Counted from the first letter of the stretch, positions 1-9,681 are shown. The stretch: DNA of 45,262 nt from Methanobacteriota archaeon (GCA_016841485.1 JAENZA010000010.1:1-45262); one strand, 5' to 3'. Notes: generated from the letters alone by a model not told the origin. Program-made: numbers and translations.

Positions 1-87
1 CCGGTAATCCCCTGTATCGCCCTCTCTTTACCTCCTCCCTTTTTTTTGCGTTCTCCCTTTTCTCTCCCTCTGCACCGGTCACGAAAT

Positions 88-97
88 CGTTTTATCA
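88..97 (+). promoter_or_regulatory. Probable TATA box of the glutaredoxin operon
   Basis: An AT-rich box (TTTTATCA) preceded by a purine/A-rich BRE-like stretch (CGAAAT) lies about 38 nt before the preferred glutaredoxin start. It follows a long pyrimidine-rich tract (about 18-70). Spacing fits an archaeal promoter with a short leader of roughly 10-15 nt that would contain the GAGG at 121-124. Confidence 0.45.
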
Positions 98-131
98 TTG
101 AACCCCGAAGAAGCCATAACGAGGCATGCCA

Positions 132-416
132 ATGGAACTGATTCATGTGGATGGAGAGGATGCAGGTAAAATCACCCTGTATGCGCTGAGTACCTGCGGG
201 CACTGCAAACGGATCCGGCAGTTTCTGAACGAACTGGGGGTGGCCTATGATTTCATCGAGGTCGACCTGCTCTCCGGGGAGGCGTTTGACGAGGCGTATG
301 GCCTCGTGAAGAAGTACAATCCCCGCGGGTCGTTTCCGACGCTGGTCATCGGCAGTGAGGAGACGGTGATCGTCGGCGACCGGCTGGAAGAGATCCGGGC
401 TGCACTAGGGAAGTAA
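132..416 (+). CDS. Glutaredoxin-like thiol-disulfide protein
   Basis: This is a small thioredoxin-fold protein (94 aa from this start) with a redox CGHC motif at residues 22-25 and a cis-proline region GSFPTL near residue 67, as in glutaredoxin/NrdH-like proteins. It would act in the cytoplasm as an electron carrier or protein disulfide reductant. Two in-frame ATGs occur, at 126 and 132. The GAGG at 121-124 sits only 1 nt before the first but 7 nt before the second, so 132 is preferred. The stop is followed 2 nt later by the start of the ferredoxin:disulfide reductase, so the two are surely co-transcribed, and that enzyme is the likely source of electrons. Family assignment is firm; the physiological substrate cannot be read from sequence. 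Confidence 0.9.
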   Translation: MELIHVDGEDAGKITLYALSTCGHCKRIRQFLNELGVAYDFIEVDLLSGEAFDEAYGLVKKYNPRGSFPTLVIGSEETVIVGDRLEEIRAALGK

Positions 417-418
417 CC

Positions 419-940
419 ATGGTCACGAGATTTGATGTGGAGCGGAGGTATCTTGCTCTCAAGAGGGACGCGGAACAGAACGGCTACCACCTGAACCCGG
501 ACGAGGATTTTGCCAAGGACCTGGTATACGGGCTCCTGGTCAACGAAGAGCGCTACGGGTTTGTGTCCTGCCCATGCCGGTTGTGTGTGGGGCCGCGGGA
601 GGTGAACCTGGACATCATCTGCCCATGCGACTACCGCGACGGCGACCTTGCCGAGTACGGGACCTGCTACTGTGCCCTGTATGTCTCCGAAGAGGTCGCA
701 GCAGGCAAACGTCAGGTGGAGCCGATCCCCGACAAACGCGGCCCCGTCCCGCCCGAGTGCCTCACCCCACAAGAGAAAGTCGGTGCGCCTGCCGCAACCG
801 CCCCCGTGGCTCTTGCCAGCCTCCCGTACCCGGTCTTCCGGTGCCGGGTATGCGGTTACCTCTGCGCCCGGGACGAACCGCCGGAGAAATGCCCCATCTG
901 CGGCGCCGAAAAGGACAGGTTTGAAAAATTCCTCGAATAA
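419..940 (+). CDS. Ferredoxin:disulfide reductase catalytic subunit with C-terminal rubredoxin domain
   Basis: The first ~100 residues are the catalytic (beta) chain of ferredoxin-thioredoxin reductase: CPCRLC at 51-56, CPC at 68-70 and CYC at 83-85 supply the [4Fe-4S] ligands and the redox-active disulfide. After a Pro/Ala-rich linker comes a rubredoxin-like metal site, with CRVC at 142-145 and CPIC at 158-161. Enzymes of this fused type, known from methanogens, pass single electrons from ferredoxin to a disulfide. The partner is probably the glutaredoxin encoded 2 nt upstream. The variable subunit of plant FTR is absent, as is usual outside phototrophs. The 173-aa length fits a two-domain protein. 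No membrane segment is seen. Confidence 0.9.
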   Translation: MVTRFDVERRYLALKRDAEQNGYHLNPDEDFAKDLVYGLLVNEERYGFVSCPCRLCVGPREVNLDIICPCDYRDGDLAEYGTCYCALYVSEEVAAGKRQVEPIPDKRGPVPPECLTPQEKVGAPAATAPVALASLPYPVFRCRVCGYLCARDEPPEKCPICGAEKDRFEKFLE

Positions 941-958
941 ACGGTATATGAGTTGATC

Positions 959-1588
959 ATGGGATTTTTTGAAACGATTGCCATCGATGTCGTCCTGCTC
1001 CCTCCCCCGGAGGTTTCGGCTGCGGCACTGACCTTCAACCAGAAGCTCATCGAACGATATGGCGACCGGTCGATAGTGCTCGACCCGTTCGCCTGTCTCC
1101 CCCATGTCTCCCTTGCCATGCGGACCATCCCGCGCCGGTCCCTGCCGTTGCTGACGGCGGGGTTCGAACGCCTGGCCCGTTCGTCCCTCCCGCTGGACCT
1201 CCGCCTCGAGGGTGCCGTTGCTGTCACCACGGACAGCGGCGACGTCGTCTCTGGCATCAACCTGGAAAAGAGCGAACCCCTTCTCATCCTTCACCGGAGC
1301 GTCATGGCCCAGGTAAACTCCGTCCCTGCCGAACAGTGCTCACCCCGCGACATCTCCGCGGAGAAGAATGAGGAGATCGCCCCGTTCACCTGCAACTACG
1401 TGAACGGCTATGCGAACCATGCGGCCTACGACCGGTACTCCCCCCACATCACCCTCGGCCACGGGGATGTCACGGCACTGGACGGCGTCTCCGTTCCCGC
1501 GATGGCCCGGTTTACGTCCCTCGCCGTCTGTCACCTTGGCAACCACTGCACCTGCCGGGAGATCCTCTGGCAGCGCAGGGTGGACTGA
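959..1588 (+). CDS. 2H phosphoesterase superfamily protein (2'-5' RNA ligase-like)
   Basis: About 209 aa with the two signature HxS/T motifs of the 2H superfamily: PHVSL near residue 45 and PHITL near residue 159. In LigT/ThpR relatives the paired histidines hydrolyse or form 2',5'/2',3'-cyclic phosphodiester bonds in RNA or nucleotides. A TTG at 953 is in frame, but the ATG at 959 is preferred because a GAG lies 6 nt before it. The gene follows the ferredoxin:disulfide reductase by under 20 nt and is probably the last gene of that operon. Its stop is only 3 nt from the stop of the convergent DUF255 gene. The true substrate is unknown; a cyclic phosphodiesterase is an equal possibility. Confidence 0.8.
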   Translation: MGFFETIAIDVVLLPPPEVSAAALTFNQKLIERYGDRSIVLDPFACLPHVSLAMRTIPRRSLPLLTAGFERLARSSLPLDLRLEGAVAVTTDSGDVVSGINLEKSEPLLILHRSVMAQVNSVPAEQCSPRDISAEKNEEIAPFTCNYVNGYANHAAYDRYSPHITLGHGDVTALDGVSVPAMARFTSLAVCHLGNHCTCREILWQRRVD

Positions 1589-1591
1589 TTA

Positions 1592-3658
1592 TTATTTCTT
1601 TGTTTTCAGCGCATCTCTGAGCTCCTCTGCCGAGGTGAGCGGGACGAGGCATGTCCCTGCCCTGCAGAGATGCACCGCTGTCTTTGTCTCCGTGCCCGGC
1701 GTCATGGCTGTGGTGTGCGGTGCGATGCGCTGCAGAATGCCCTCCCGGTCGAGCATGATTTTCGTCATGTCCGGGTGATAGTCTTCGGCAAGCGCCCGGA
1801 TGATCTTGGGGTCCTTCGTGGTGCCGGGGACGATGACCGCATCAAGCGTCGGGGACACGGCATAGAGCAGTGCCGTAAGAAGGTGCGTAAAGCCTGTCGG
1901 CGACGTATGCATCCCGCCTGCGTACCATTCCATCGCCTCCGTTGCCGCGGTCTCGTATGCCTGCGTTCCGGTCATGCGGTAGAGGCGGAGGAGGCAGGAG
2001 GCAAGGACCGAGGTGCCGGACGGAAGGGCACCGTCGTAGGCGTGCCGCTGCCTGATGATGACCTCCTCGTCATCCGCGGTCTGGTAGAGGCTCCCTCCCT
2101 CGCCGGTGAAGTGGGCAAGAGCGGTATCTGCGAGGGTGCAGGCCTGTTCAAGATACCTGGCCTGGAACGTCGCCTCATACAGCTCGAGGACGCCCCAGAG
2201 GAGAAATGCATAGTCTTCGAGCATACCGGGAATGGCCGCTTCATCGTCGCAGTACCGGTGCAGGAGCCTGCCGTCAGGCGTGACGCAGGTGGTCGAAACG
2301 AAGTGGTACGCGGTTTCGGCATCGGCGATCCATCCCGACCGGTCCATGACCGCACCCGCCCGGGCAAGGGCGGCGATGGCAAGACCGTTCCAGTCGGTCA
2401 GGATTTTGGTGTCGACGAGCGGCGGTGTCCGTTTATTGCGGACACTCTCGAGGCGTGCGGCGATATATCGGACGTTCTCTTCCGATACATGAGTATCTGA
2501 TGCCCGGAGGATGTCGGGATGGGTGCGGAAGAGGATGTTTTTCCCGGTGTACATCTTCGTCGTATCGTCGAGATAGTTCCCGTCCGGCCGGATATTGAAG
2601 AGCCGTTTTGCATAGGTGGTATCCTCTTTGAGCACATGGTTGAACTCCGCCTCCGTCCAGAGATAGTATTTGCCCTCCTCGCCTTCGCTGTCCGCGTCCT
2701 CGGCGGAGTAGAATCCGCCCTCCTCACTCAGGAGTTCTCTCAGGAGGTAGCCGGCAATGTCTTCGCACGCCGCCCGGAACAGCGGCCGTTTCGTCGCCTG
2801 CCACGCATCGGAATAGGCGAGAAGGAGGAGTGCCTGATCATAGAGCATCTTCTCGAAGTGCGGCACCAGCCATTCCCGGTCAGTGGAATAACGGTGAAAC
2901 CCTCCCCCGACGTGGTCATGGATGCCGCCGAAAAACATCGTATCAAGCGTCTTTTCCGCCATGAAAAGCGCGTCCTCCTCGCCGTACCGGTACCAGTAGC
3001 GGAGCAGGAAGATGAGCGTATGCGGCATCGGGAATTTGAGGGCGTGGCCGAAGCCCCCGTACATCGGGTCATAGGTGCTTTTCAGGGCCCGGTAGGCGCC
3101 ATGGACCAGCTCTTCATCGAGAGTGCCCTTCTCACCTTCCGTCATCAGCTGTTCGATGGCATCATGCAGCCGCTCCGAGGAGTCCATGACCGTCTCTCTA
3201 CTCCTCTTCCAGGACAGGGTAATCTCGGGGAGGAGGTCCATAAGCCCTTTTTTCCCGAATTTGCTGTATTTTGGGACGTAGCTTGTCGCAAAGAAGGGTT
3301 TTCTCTCCGGGGTCAGGATGATGGTCAGAGGCCAGCCGGCATTGTGGGAGAGTGCCTGGGCGTAGGTCATGTAGAGGGCGTCGATGTCGGGGTGTTCTTC
3401 GCGGTCGACCTTGACGGCGACGAAGTGGCTGTCCAGGAGAGCGGCCACTTCCGCATCGCTGAAGGACTCCTTCTCCATCACGTGGCACCAGTGGCAGGTG
3501 GCGTAGCCTATGGAGAGAAATATGGGAATATCTTCTTTTTTTGCGCGGGCAAACGCTTCCTCGCCCCACGGATACCAGTTCACCGGATTTTCGGCATGCA
3601 TTTTGAGGTAGGGGCTTTTCTCGTCAATGAGACGATTTGCTTTTTGTTCAACCGACAT
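1592..3658 (-). CDS. DUF255 thioredoxin-domain protein (YyaL/SPATA20 family)
   Basis: This is a 688-aa cytoplasmic protein. The N-terminal ~170 residues are a thioredoxin-like domain with the family-diagnostic [12 protein letters not shown] block (CxxC at residues 55 and 58). The rest is an (alpha/alpha)6 barrel resembling N-acylglucosamine 2-epimerases/six-hairpin glycosidases, with family motifs such as [12 protein letters not shown] and HFEKMLYDQ. The length matches the family (about 650-700 aa). An in-frame extension reaches 3727, but the conserved family N-terminus begins at the ATG at 3658, so the longer form is rejected. The family is widespread and its biochemical function is not established. 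It converges on the redox operon, which may be coincidence. Confidence 0.9.
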   Translation of the reverse strand: MSVEQKANRLIDEKSPYLKMHAENPVNWYPWGEEAFARAKKEDIPIFLSIGYATCHWCHVMEKESFSDAEVAALLDSHFVAVKVDREEHPDIDALYMTYAQALSHNAGWPLTIILTPERKPFFATSYVPKYSKFGKKGLMDLLPEITLSWKRSRETVMDSSERLHDAIEQLMTEGEKGTLDEELVHGAYRALKSTYDPMYGGFGHALKFPMPHTLIFLLRYWYRYGEEDALFMAEKTLDTMFFGGIHDHVGGGFHRYSTDREWLVPHFEKMLYDQALLLLAYSDAWQATKRPLFRAACEDIAGYLLRELLSEEGGFYSAEDADSEGEEGKYYLWTEAEFNHVLKEDTTYAKRLFNIRPDGNYLDDTTKMYTGKNILFRTHPDILRASDTHVSEENVRYIAARLESVRNKRTPPLVDTKILTDWNGLAIAALARAGAVMDRSGWIADAETAYHFVSTTCVTPDGRLLHRYCDDEAAIPGMLEDYAFLLWGVLELYEATFQARYLEQACTLADTALAHFTGEGGSLYQTADDEEVIIRQRHAYDGALPSGTSVLASCLLRLYRMTGTQAYETAATEAMEWYAGGMHTSPTGFTHLLTALLYAVSPTLDAVIVPGTTKDPKIIRALAEDYHPDMTKIMLDREGILQRIAPHTTAMTPGTETKTAVHLCRAGTCLVPLTSAEELRDALKTKK

Positions 3659-3788
3659 ACGCCATCTGAACGTGAATAGACCTGCCGGATGATAAGAATT
3701 GCTCCGGTGCAGCCGCTCCCCGGTCATCCGATCGGACGATATCCCCCTCCGGAACCGGGTCTGCCGGATAACAGGACACGAAGGCCTG

Positions 3789-4688
3789 ATGATGAAGGAT
3801 CATCGTTATCGAATCGTCCGGACAATCTCACTGACTATGGGAAACCGGTCGCGGGTTCTGGGAAAAGTGCTCGTCCTGGCACTTGTCCTGATAGCAATTC
3901 TCGTCATGGCGTCTGTCGTGGTCATCGGGTATAACATGAACAAGATGGAAGCCGAGAGCTATGATTCGGTCTATCAATACGAACTGAAGATGTCCACCAC
4001 GGGGCCCGTTGAAAACGCGGTGCTCCTGATCCCTGTCCCATCCTGTTACAACAACGCGACCGGGAGAAACGAGACGGTCATCGATCTCCCGACGGTCAGC
4101 TTCATTAATCTCGACACGGAGAATGTGACGGTTGCCATCGACGACGTCGGCGGCGTCCCGATGATGAACATCTCGGCGGACCGCGTCACGCCGCTGTACA
4201 AGAATTATATCGAACCGATTGCGATTATGCCGGGGCAGAACGAGTCCGAGCTTCCGGTGCCGACGCATATCTATTCAAACCAATACTCGGAGGAGACGCC
4301 GCTCCTCCTCCCGATGGAGATGTACATGTACCGGTCCGGTGTCGACCATGCCATCGACACCCGGGGTCCGCTCGGCACCGAGCCGCTCTTCATGCCCTAC
4401 ACCGTGATCGACTCGTTCACCAATGACGGTGGGGTCACGGAGGAGGGCTACTACCTGGCGGAGGGAGCCACTGGCTCCTATATCGAGGTACCCTTCATCC
4501 TCTCGTATGATGCCGACGATGAAAATGTGCTTGCCATCTCCTGTGAATTTACCGGGATGAACCAGTGGTGGGTGCTGGGCTGGCAGTCGAACAGCTACCA
4601 TGAGCGCCTCTCGTTCGAACACACCGGGGCAGGTAACGGGACGTATCCGGTTCGCGGGGTGCTCGTCACCGGCGATGGGGTGTACTGA
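3789..4688 (+). CDS. Membrane-anchored extracellular protein of unknown function
   Basis: This protein of about 299 aa has one transmembrane segment near its N-terminus (the [20 protein letters not shown] run, around residues 26-45) and an exported remainder of about 250 residues. That part carries several N-x-S/T sequons (for example NNAT and NET), is rich in acidic and Tyr residues and has no C-terminal sorting motif. Adjacent ATGs at 3789 and 3792 follow an AAGG at 3781-3784; a longer form from 3699 lacks support. I do not recognise the family. It looks like a signal-anchor surface protein. It starts about 130 nt from the divergent DUF255 gene, so that gap must hold both promoters. Confidence 0.7.
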   Translation: MMKDHRYRIVRTISLTMGNRSRVLGKVLVLALVLIAILVMASVVVIGYNMNKMEAESYDSVYQYELKMSTTGPVENAVLLIPVPSCYNNATGRNETVIDLPTVSFINLDTENVTVAIDDVGGVPMMNISADRVTPLYKNYIEPIAIMPGQNESELPVPTHIYSNQYSEETPLLLPMEMYMYRSGVDHAIDTRGPLGTEPLFMPYTVIDSFTNDGGVTEEGYYLAEGATGSYIEVPFILSYDADDENVLAISCEFTGMNQWWVLGWQSNSYHERLSFEHTGAGNGTYPVRGVLVTGDGVY

Positions 4689-4700
4689 GCACCGAAGCAT

Positions 4701-4714
4701 CCTTTCATTTTTTG
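4701..4714 (+). terminator. Poly-T terminator
   Basis: A short pyrimidine/T run (CCTTTCATTTTTTG) lies 13-26 nt after the stop of the membrane-anchored protein, typical of archaeal T-tract termination. Confidence 0.4.
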
Positions 4715-4869
4715 AGCCATGGACCCGATGAACCCCGTTTGCGGTCTTTGAATGCCACAATCCTGCTGAAGGATGATACCCGCGGCAACGGCCATGTCTT
4801 TGCCTGCGGGGCAAACAAAATAGCGGGAAATGCGGCGTTATTGTTGATTTTCCAGTCCTTATGCTGGTA

Positions 4870-4877
4870 TTTTATAG
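4870..4877 (+). promoter_or_regulatory. TATA box for the first HTH-PAS regulator (leaderless)
   Basis: TTTTATAG is centred about 30 nt before the ATG at 4904. No Shine-Dalgarno sequence lies between them, which fits a leaderless or near-leaderless transcript. The same arrangement recurs at the two other HTH-PAS genes. Confidence 0.5.
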
Positions 4878-4903
4878 GATGTCGTAATAGACGCTTCTTT
4901 GGT

Positions 4904-6790
4904 ATGGACGAGGATCAGGGGTCTCCCGACCGCATCCTGCGGACGCTGCTGTTCCGGCCGCGGGGGATGACCATCACCGAGATTGCCAAACATACGGATC
5001 TTACCCGCAACTCCGTCTCGAAATATCTCGAAGTCCTGCGGATGGGAGGCCACGTCGACATGCGTACGGTCGGCAACGCAAAGGTCTACTCGCTTGCCCA
5101 GCGGGTTCCGATATCCGCATTTCTCTGTTTTACCAACAACCTGATCGTCGTTCTCGACAGCCGGTGCACGATCGTGCAGATCAACGAGCGGTTCCTCCGT
5201 CTCGCAGGGCTCACGAAGGATGGCATTATCGGGGAGAATATCCGCACCGTCTCCCTTCCGGTGATCTCCACGCCGGAAACGCTCGCGATCATCCAGGGGG
5301 TGGAGCGGGAACAGTTCATCACCGATATCCGGTACAACAGCGACGGTGAGGACTTCTTCTACCAGATGCAGGTGATCCCCACGGTCTTCGACGACGGCGA
5401 GCGGGGGCGCACGATTGTCCTGGAGGACATCACCGAGAAGAAACGCTATGTCAGGAACATGGAGTTTCTCGCACGCTCGGCGATGGAGTTCGTCGACCTC
5501 CTGGATGATGTGGATCTCTACCAGCGCATCGCCGAACTCCTCGTCGACTTCGTTCCCGAAGGACGGGTCTTTGTCCAGTCGTACGACGAAGCCAGTAACA
5601 CGTTCTTCGTCCGTGCGGTGATGGACGAGGGGTTCCGGGAGGCACTCACCTCCCTCATGGGCAGGGACCCGGTTGGTCTGGTCTGTCCCCTCGACGAGGT
5701 CTTCCTCTCCCCCTTCCTCGAGAACCCCGGCAATATGCAGAGGGGCATCCGCGAGGTTCCCCTGGCGGCCCGCCCCGCCGAAGGCGTCTTTTCGTTCTAT
5801 GAGTTCGCCTTCCAGCAGATCCCGGAGGAGGTCTGTGAGCAGATCGTCATCACGTGCAATATCGGGAAGGCGTACATGGCCTTCCTCGTCTGGAAGGAGC
5901 AGCTCCTCGGGGATATTGGTGTCCTGATGCCGGCGGATGGTACCATCGAGGATACCCCGGCGCTCGAGTCCTTCATCCGTCAGGCGTCGATTGCCATCTC
6001 CAAACGGATGACCGAGGAGCGGCTGCGCCGGAGCAACGAGCGGTTCAGGAAAGTGGTCGAACTCTTTCCCGTCCCTGCCGCCATCATCAACGCGGAGAAC
6101 CGCTACACCTTCCTCAACCGGAAGTTCACCGAGGTGTTCGGGTATACGCTCGCCGACATACCGACCGGCAGGGATTGGTTTGCCCTCGCGTTTCCCGATG
6201 CCGATGTGCGAAAGGAGGTGATCGCCACCTGGAAGAGCGATCTCGAACGGGCGGGGCAAAATCAGGTCCGGCCGCGGATGTATGAGGTGTGCTGCAAAAA
6301 CGGGGAGAAAAAAACCGTCCTCTTCCGGACGATCCTCTTCTGCGACCAGACGCACTACATCACCTACGAGGACGTCACCGAACTGCGGCGGGCACAGCCG
6401 ATCCTCCTGGACGACATCGAGGACCTCAGGGCAATAGGAGAAGAGCTGAGAATCATGGACAGGGCACTTGCTTCACTCCCCTGCGCCGTGGCCGTTACGG
6501 ATGCAGACGGCCGCCTTCGATATGTGAACCCGGCGTTTCTTGCGATGTGGGGGTATGATTCCCTGGACGATGTGGCGGGCAGGGACGCATCGGAGTTCTG
6601 GATAGCCGGCGGAGGTATGGCGGCCCGTCCGGGGGGTGCAGCGGATGGCCCGTGGTCGGGTGCCGTCACCGCGGTCCGAAGAGACCTCTCGGCATTTACG
6701 GTCCGGGGCACAATCGCCCCTCTTGCAGGTGATGCCGGTGAGGCGCTCGGGCTGGTGGGATGGTTCGGCGACCTGCCTGCAATTCCATAG
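4904..6790 (+). CDS. Winged-helix HTH / PAS / GAF-like / PAS / PAS regulator
   Basis: 628 aa. Residues ~5-65 form a winged helix (GMTITEIAKHTDLTRNSVSKYLEVL) followed by the linker motif VPISAFL. Next come a PAS domain (~70-180), a GAF-like region starting at NMEFLARSAMEF (~185-365), and two further PAS domains (~370-490 and ~515-625). There is no histidine-kinase or receiver domain, so it should be a one-component DNA-binding sensor. The start at 4904 is chosen because the conserved helix follows at once and a TATA box lies 30 nt upstream; a 64-residue in-frame extension looks non-coding. It shares architecture with the genes at 38691 and 42526. Ligand and targets are unknown. Confidence 0.85.
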   Translation: MDEDQGSPDRILRTLLFRPRGMTITEIAKHTDLTRNSVSKYLEVLRMGGHVDMRTVGNAKVYSLAQRVPISAFLCFTNNLIVVLDSRCTIVQINERFLRLAGLTKDGIIGENIRTVSLPVISTPETLAIIQGVEREQFITDIRYNSDGEDFFYQMQVIPTVFDDGERGRTIVLEDITEKKRYVRNMEFLARSAMEFVDLLDDVDLYQRIAELLVDFVPEGRVFVQSYDEASNTFFVRAVMDEGFREALTSLMGRDPVGLVCPLDEVFLSPFLENPGNMQRGIREVPLAARPAEGVFSFYEFAFQQIPEEVCEQIVITCNIGKAYMAFLVWKEQLLGDIGVLMPADGTIEDTPALESFIRQASIAISKRMTEERLRRSNERFRKVVELFPVPAAIINAENRYTFLNRKFTEVFGYTLADIPTGRDWFALAFPDADVRKEVIATWKSDLERAGQNQVRPRMYEVCCKNGEKKTVLFRTILFCDQTHYITYEDVTELRRAQPILLDDIEDLRAIGEELRIMDRALASLPCAVAVTDADGRLRYVNPAFLAMWGYDSLDDVAGRDASEFWIAGGGMAARPGGAADGPWSGAVTAVRRDLSAFTVRGTIAPLAGDAGEALGLVGWFGDLPAIP

Positions 6791-6934
6791 AAAACCGCGT
6801 GGGCTGCGGGGGGTCCGTGCCGTACGCCGGGCCCTGAAATGCTGCATTATAATACTATGCGTAGCAGAGCCGGTGCGCCCTTCTGCTTCGTAAATCTCTA
6901 TTGTAATGGACCGCGTCAGCAACGCATGTAAAAA

Positions 6935-6939
6935 GGAGG
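6935..6939 (+). promoter_or_regulatory. Strong ribosome-binding site fixing the HEAT-repeat start
   Basis: GGAGG lies 5 nt before ATG 6945 and 8 nt before ATG 6948. This rules out the upstream in-frame ATG at 6906, which has no such site. Confidence 0.7.
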
Positions 6940-6944
6940 GAGAG

Positions 6945-7433
6945 ATGATGCCGGAAGATGTACAGGTACAACCCGGAACCGATGTTGCCCAGCTCGTGCA
7001 GCGTGTGCAGGATGGGGCCATCTACGGTGGATTTGCGGCGATGCATTCCCTGGGAGCCGTTGGGGAGCCTGCAATTGGGCCCCTGATGGATCTGCTCACC
7101 GGTGCGGACCACAATGTCCGCTGGCGCTCGGCAATGGCACTGGCCCGTGTGGGAACGCCCTCGGTCGACCCGCTTATCGATGCGGCGGCCGCCGGGAATG
7201 AGACGATTAAAAATCCCGCTATCTGGGCGCTCGCCGAGATTGGGGACACCCGGGCGGTGGGGCCGCTGATTGCGTTCATGCGGGAGGAACCCTCGGACTG
7301 CTGCCGTGCGATGACGGCGGCAGCGCTCATCAAACTCGGGGCATTCACCGGTGTTGCGGCGGCCTACGAGGAGTGCGAACGGTCCGGGGAGGAGTTCCGC
7401 GGCCTGGTGAGGGAAGCCTACTGGGGCACCTGA
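6945..7433 (+). CDS. HEAT-repeat protein
   Basis: About 162 aa of short alpha-helical repeats of the HEAT/PBS-lyase type. Recurring units end in patterns such as G-x-PAIGPLMDLL, SVDPLIDAA and AVGPLIAFM, spaced about 30 residues, giving three to four repeats. Such repeats make protein-binding solenoids, and in archaea they occur alone or with phycobilin-lyase-like or regulatory proteins. There is no signal peptide or membrane segment. It begins about 150 nt after the HTH-PAS regulator on the same strand with its own strong ribosome-binding site. No specific partner can be named. Confidence 0.8.
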   Translation: MMPEDVQVQPGTDVAQLVQRVQDGAIYGGFAAMHSLGAVGEPAIGPLMDLLTGADHNVRWRSAMALARVGTPSVDPLIDAAAAGNETIKNPAIWALAEIGDTRAVGPLIAFMREEPSDCCRAMTAAALIKLGAFTGVAAAYEECERSGEEFRGLVREAYWGT

Positions 7434-7771
7434 CCGAATTCTCAATTTTTACCATTTTCCGATTTTGCCCTTTATGCTGGTCTGCTCTGATGCCCTTCTT
7501 TGAAGGATTGCTCAGTTTCTTCCATGAGACCGTGGGGTTACGATCGTAGCGGGGCAGGGGGTGCACGGGTAGCCCTGTACGGGATGTAAACGGGTCCCGG
7601 GACATTTCATGCGGGGAGGAGGGGCATGAATGAAGGAATCTACTGTCATCACCACATGAAAGGGGCCGGTGCCGATAATTTCAGGAATTGTGTCGGATGG
7701 TGACGGTTTTACGGAAGGTATCGGAGGGAATAAAACGAAGAGGAAATATCGACAGAACCTGCCAAATGCTG
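7434..7771. other. Gene-free convergent gap
   Basis: Between the convergent HEAT-repeat and archaeosortase genes no convincing coding region was found. The first part (7440-7480) is T-rich and may terminate the HEAT-repeat transcript. Base composition appears to change from GC-rich to more AT-rich around here. Confidence 0.5.
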
Positions 7772-8671
7772 TTATCCGGTATGTTCTTTTTTTCCTGAAA
7801 ATGAAACTCCCAGATGCCGGGTGAAAAAATAATACCAGAATACGACCATCCAGATGGTAAATAAAATCCATCCCGTATGGATATGCACCTGTTCTATCAC
7901 GCCTTCAGGACCATACAGGAATCCGCTGAGTGAAATGATGGTAATCCTTCCGATATTCGATGCATAGGTTCCGATATAGCCAATGAGTATCAGAAGGCTA
8001 CCCTTCTTCGAGATTGCCTCGGGAAACGTTGCGAGCACAATGATGGTTGCAACCGTGAATGTCCCCAACGACCAGATACCCGTACAGTCTGATACCACGG
8101 CAAGCCTGACTGGTTCACCTGAAATGGATAAATATGAGATAATATTCCCATTCACATCCGCATCGATTCCCATCATGCGGACGATACCTGTTGTCAGGGC
8201 GACTGTCGGGGGGATAAGGGGGGCAATCAGGTAGTCCTCATGGCGAATAAAAAGTTCGTAAAACTCAAATCCAAGAACCGCGAGCACCGGGAAGAGTAAC
8301 GGGACTATCAATGTGCGGAATGCAAGCAGTCCAAATACAATCAGACTGATTCCTGAAAGCAGAAGGGAAAATTCAGCAATTGAGTAAGGGGGATTGCCAA
8401 GGCCGAGGGGGATAGTGAGAAAACTGAAAATCCCGATCACGATTCCTGCCGAAATAACGATGATCTGCCCCCTTCTATCAAGGTGTTGCTGAGGTTTTTT
8501 AGAGAAATATATCATTGAGATGCAGGTCAGTACCCAGATGCTGATTGCATCAACCTTTGCATAGGTAAGAGATGATGCCAGAAAAAAAAGCGCAAGGATA
8601 GCTATTGCGAGAATCACCCAGGTCTTCGCGGCCTTTTGTGGAGTGATGACATTGTTTGAATTACTACCCAT
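7772..8671 (-). CDS. artC: Archaeosortase (exosortase/archaeosortase family, probably ArtC)
   Basis: 299 aa with about eight hydrophobic segments. The three exosortase-family catalytic residues sit in their usual contexts: Cys196 in SDCTGIWS, Arg242 in NIGRI and His265 in HIHTGW. Archaeosortases are membrane transpeptidase-like enzymes that recognise C-terminal tripartite signals, remove the hydrophobic tail and are thought to attach the protein to a lipid or surface partner. The window encodes five proteins ending in PEF-CTERM signals and none with PGF-CTERM, so the ArtC type (PEF-specific) is inferred. One candidate substrate is encoded 150 nt upstream on the same strand. GGGG about 4 nt before the ATG supports the start. 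The sortase call is firm; the subfamily letter is less so. Confidence 0.88.
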   Translation of the reverse strand: MGSNSNNVITPQKAAKTWVILAIAILALFFLASSLTYAKVDAISIWVLTCISMIYFSKKPQQHLDRRGQIIVISAGIVIGIFSFLTIPLGLGNPPYSIAEFSLLLSGISLIVFGLLAFRTLIVPLLFPVLAVLGFEFYELFIRHEDYLIAPLIPPTVALTTGIVRMMGIDADVNGNIISYLSISGEPVRLAVVSDCTGIWSLGTFTVATIIVLATFPEAISKKGSLLILIGYIGTYASNIGRITIISLSGFLYGPEGVIEQVHIHTGWILFTIWMVVFWYYFFTRHLGVSFSGKKEHTG

Positions 8672-8820
8672 GGTTCCCCGGTATTATTTCGATGGAATAT
8701 TGTATGTCTAACATATCCGACAGAATTTATATCTATTGCATAGAATTGTGAATTCACTTCTGCCTGTCTTTCTACGTGGTTATTTGGTATTTTTCTCACC
8801 CTTGATGCGGTTCTGTCCAG

Positions 8821-9681
8821 TCACCTGATTCTTCCCCGGACAAGGTACGCACTGAATGCCAGTCCGGCGACTATCGCCTGGGAGATGGCAATTCCGGGGA
8901 ATTCCGGGGTAACCATAACGCCGTCCATGCTGCTGTCACTGTAATAGATGTTCTGAATTTTTACATTCCCGTTCATGCCCACATCTGATTTTCGTATGGC
9001 AATTTCTATCACGAAATTCTCAAACCCGTTATCCTGGCGTTTCAGCCAGTCATTATTATAGGAGATGTCCGCCCTTCCAACACGAACGCCGGTCCCCGGT
9101 TGAATAATTCCGGGTTTTGCAGGTGAATAACTGGCGGTATTTTCCCATGCCGGACCCTGGATGATCGTTCCCTGGAGAGCATCTTCCCGTATTTTTACCC
9201 CATATTCGTATTCCTGATCATCAAGTGCCGGATAATTGGCAAAGATGAGCGCAAGATCCATAGGACAGGCATCCCCAACCCCATCCGGTTTCAGCGAAGT
9301 AACTATGGCAAGATAGATGAAATCCGAATCCTGGTCGAAGTAGTACGCCTCCATATCATATTCTTCCCCACCATACGGCTCGCTCACTTGTTCTTTGGTT
9401 AGGGAATGAATTCTCTGCTGTTCATTATAGAAGTACCATGAGGCACCTGTGCCCTGCATATGGACCCCCTGGAAATCCGTCGATACCACTGGATCTGAAT
9501 TGTCCTCGACAATAAACGAGACCCCGCCGTCAGGAATCCATGTTTCCGTTTCTGACCAATCGCCTGTATTGAGTCCGGACAGGCCCCAGTCGCTCAGATC
9601 TCCGTCTATTGTGTATGCCATCCCCGGCGTACACAAAATCAACGCCACTCCAACCCCAAGGATTCCCAGTAGTATTTTCAT
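8821..9681 (-). CDS. PEF-CTERM secreted protein with a CBM9/DOMON-like N-terminus
   Basis: 286 aa. It has an N-terminal signal peptide (hydrophobic core ~3-20, cleavage likely after GMA at ~22), a mature domain that begins YTIDGDLSDWG, and a C-terminal PEF-CTERM signal: TPEFP at ~258-262, a hydrophobic stretch and the basic end VRGRIR. The IDGDLSDW opening is typical of beta-sandwich domains related to carbohydrate-binding module 9/DOMON proteins, which suggests a sugar- or surface-binding protein, though I cannot confirm the fold. It lies directly upstream of the archaeosortase on the same strand and is its most obvious substrate. The 149-nt gap allows either separate or joint transcription. 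Confidence 0.85.
   Translation of the reverse strand: MKILLGILGVGVALILCTPGMAYTIDGDLSDWGLSGLNTGDWSETETWIPDGGVSFIVEDNSDPVVSTDFQGVHMQGTGASWYFYNEQQRIHSLTKEQVSEPYGGEEYDMEAYYFDQDSDFIYLAIVTSLKPDGVGDACPMDLALIFANYPALDDQEYEYGVKIREDALQGTIIQGPAWENTASYSPAKPGIIQPGTGVRVGRADISYNNDWLKRQDNGFENFVIEIAIRKSDVGMNGNVKIQNIYYSDSSMDGVMVTPEFPGIAISQAIVAGLAFSAYLVRGRIR

Noticed and set aside
245-1294. A 349-codon open frame on the minus strand
   Set aside because: It lies opposite the glutaredoxin, ferredoxin:disulfide reductase and 2H genes, which carry clear family motifs; its translation is low-complexity and matches nothing.
2519-3679. A 386-codon plus-strand open frame
   Set aside because: It is antisense to the DUF255 gene, whose [12 protein letters not shown] motif decides the coding strand.
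4859-6355. A 498-codon minus-strand open frame
   Set aside because: It is the antisense shadow of the HTH-PAS gene, created by GC-rich third positions; the opposite strand has the conserved domains.
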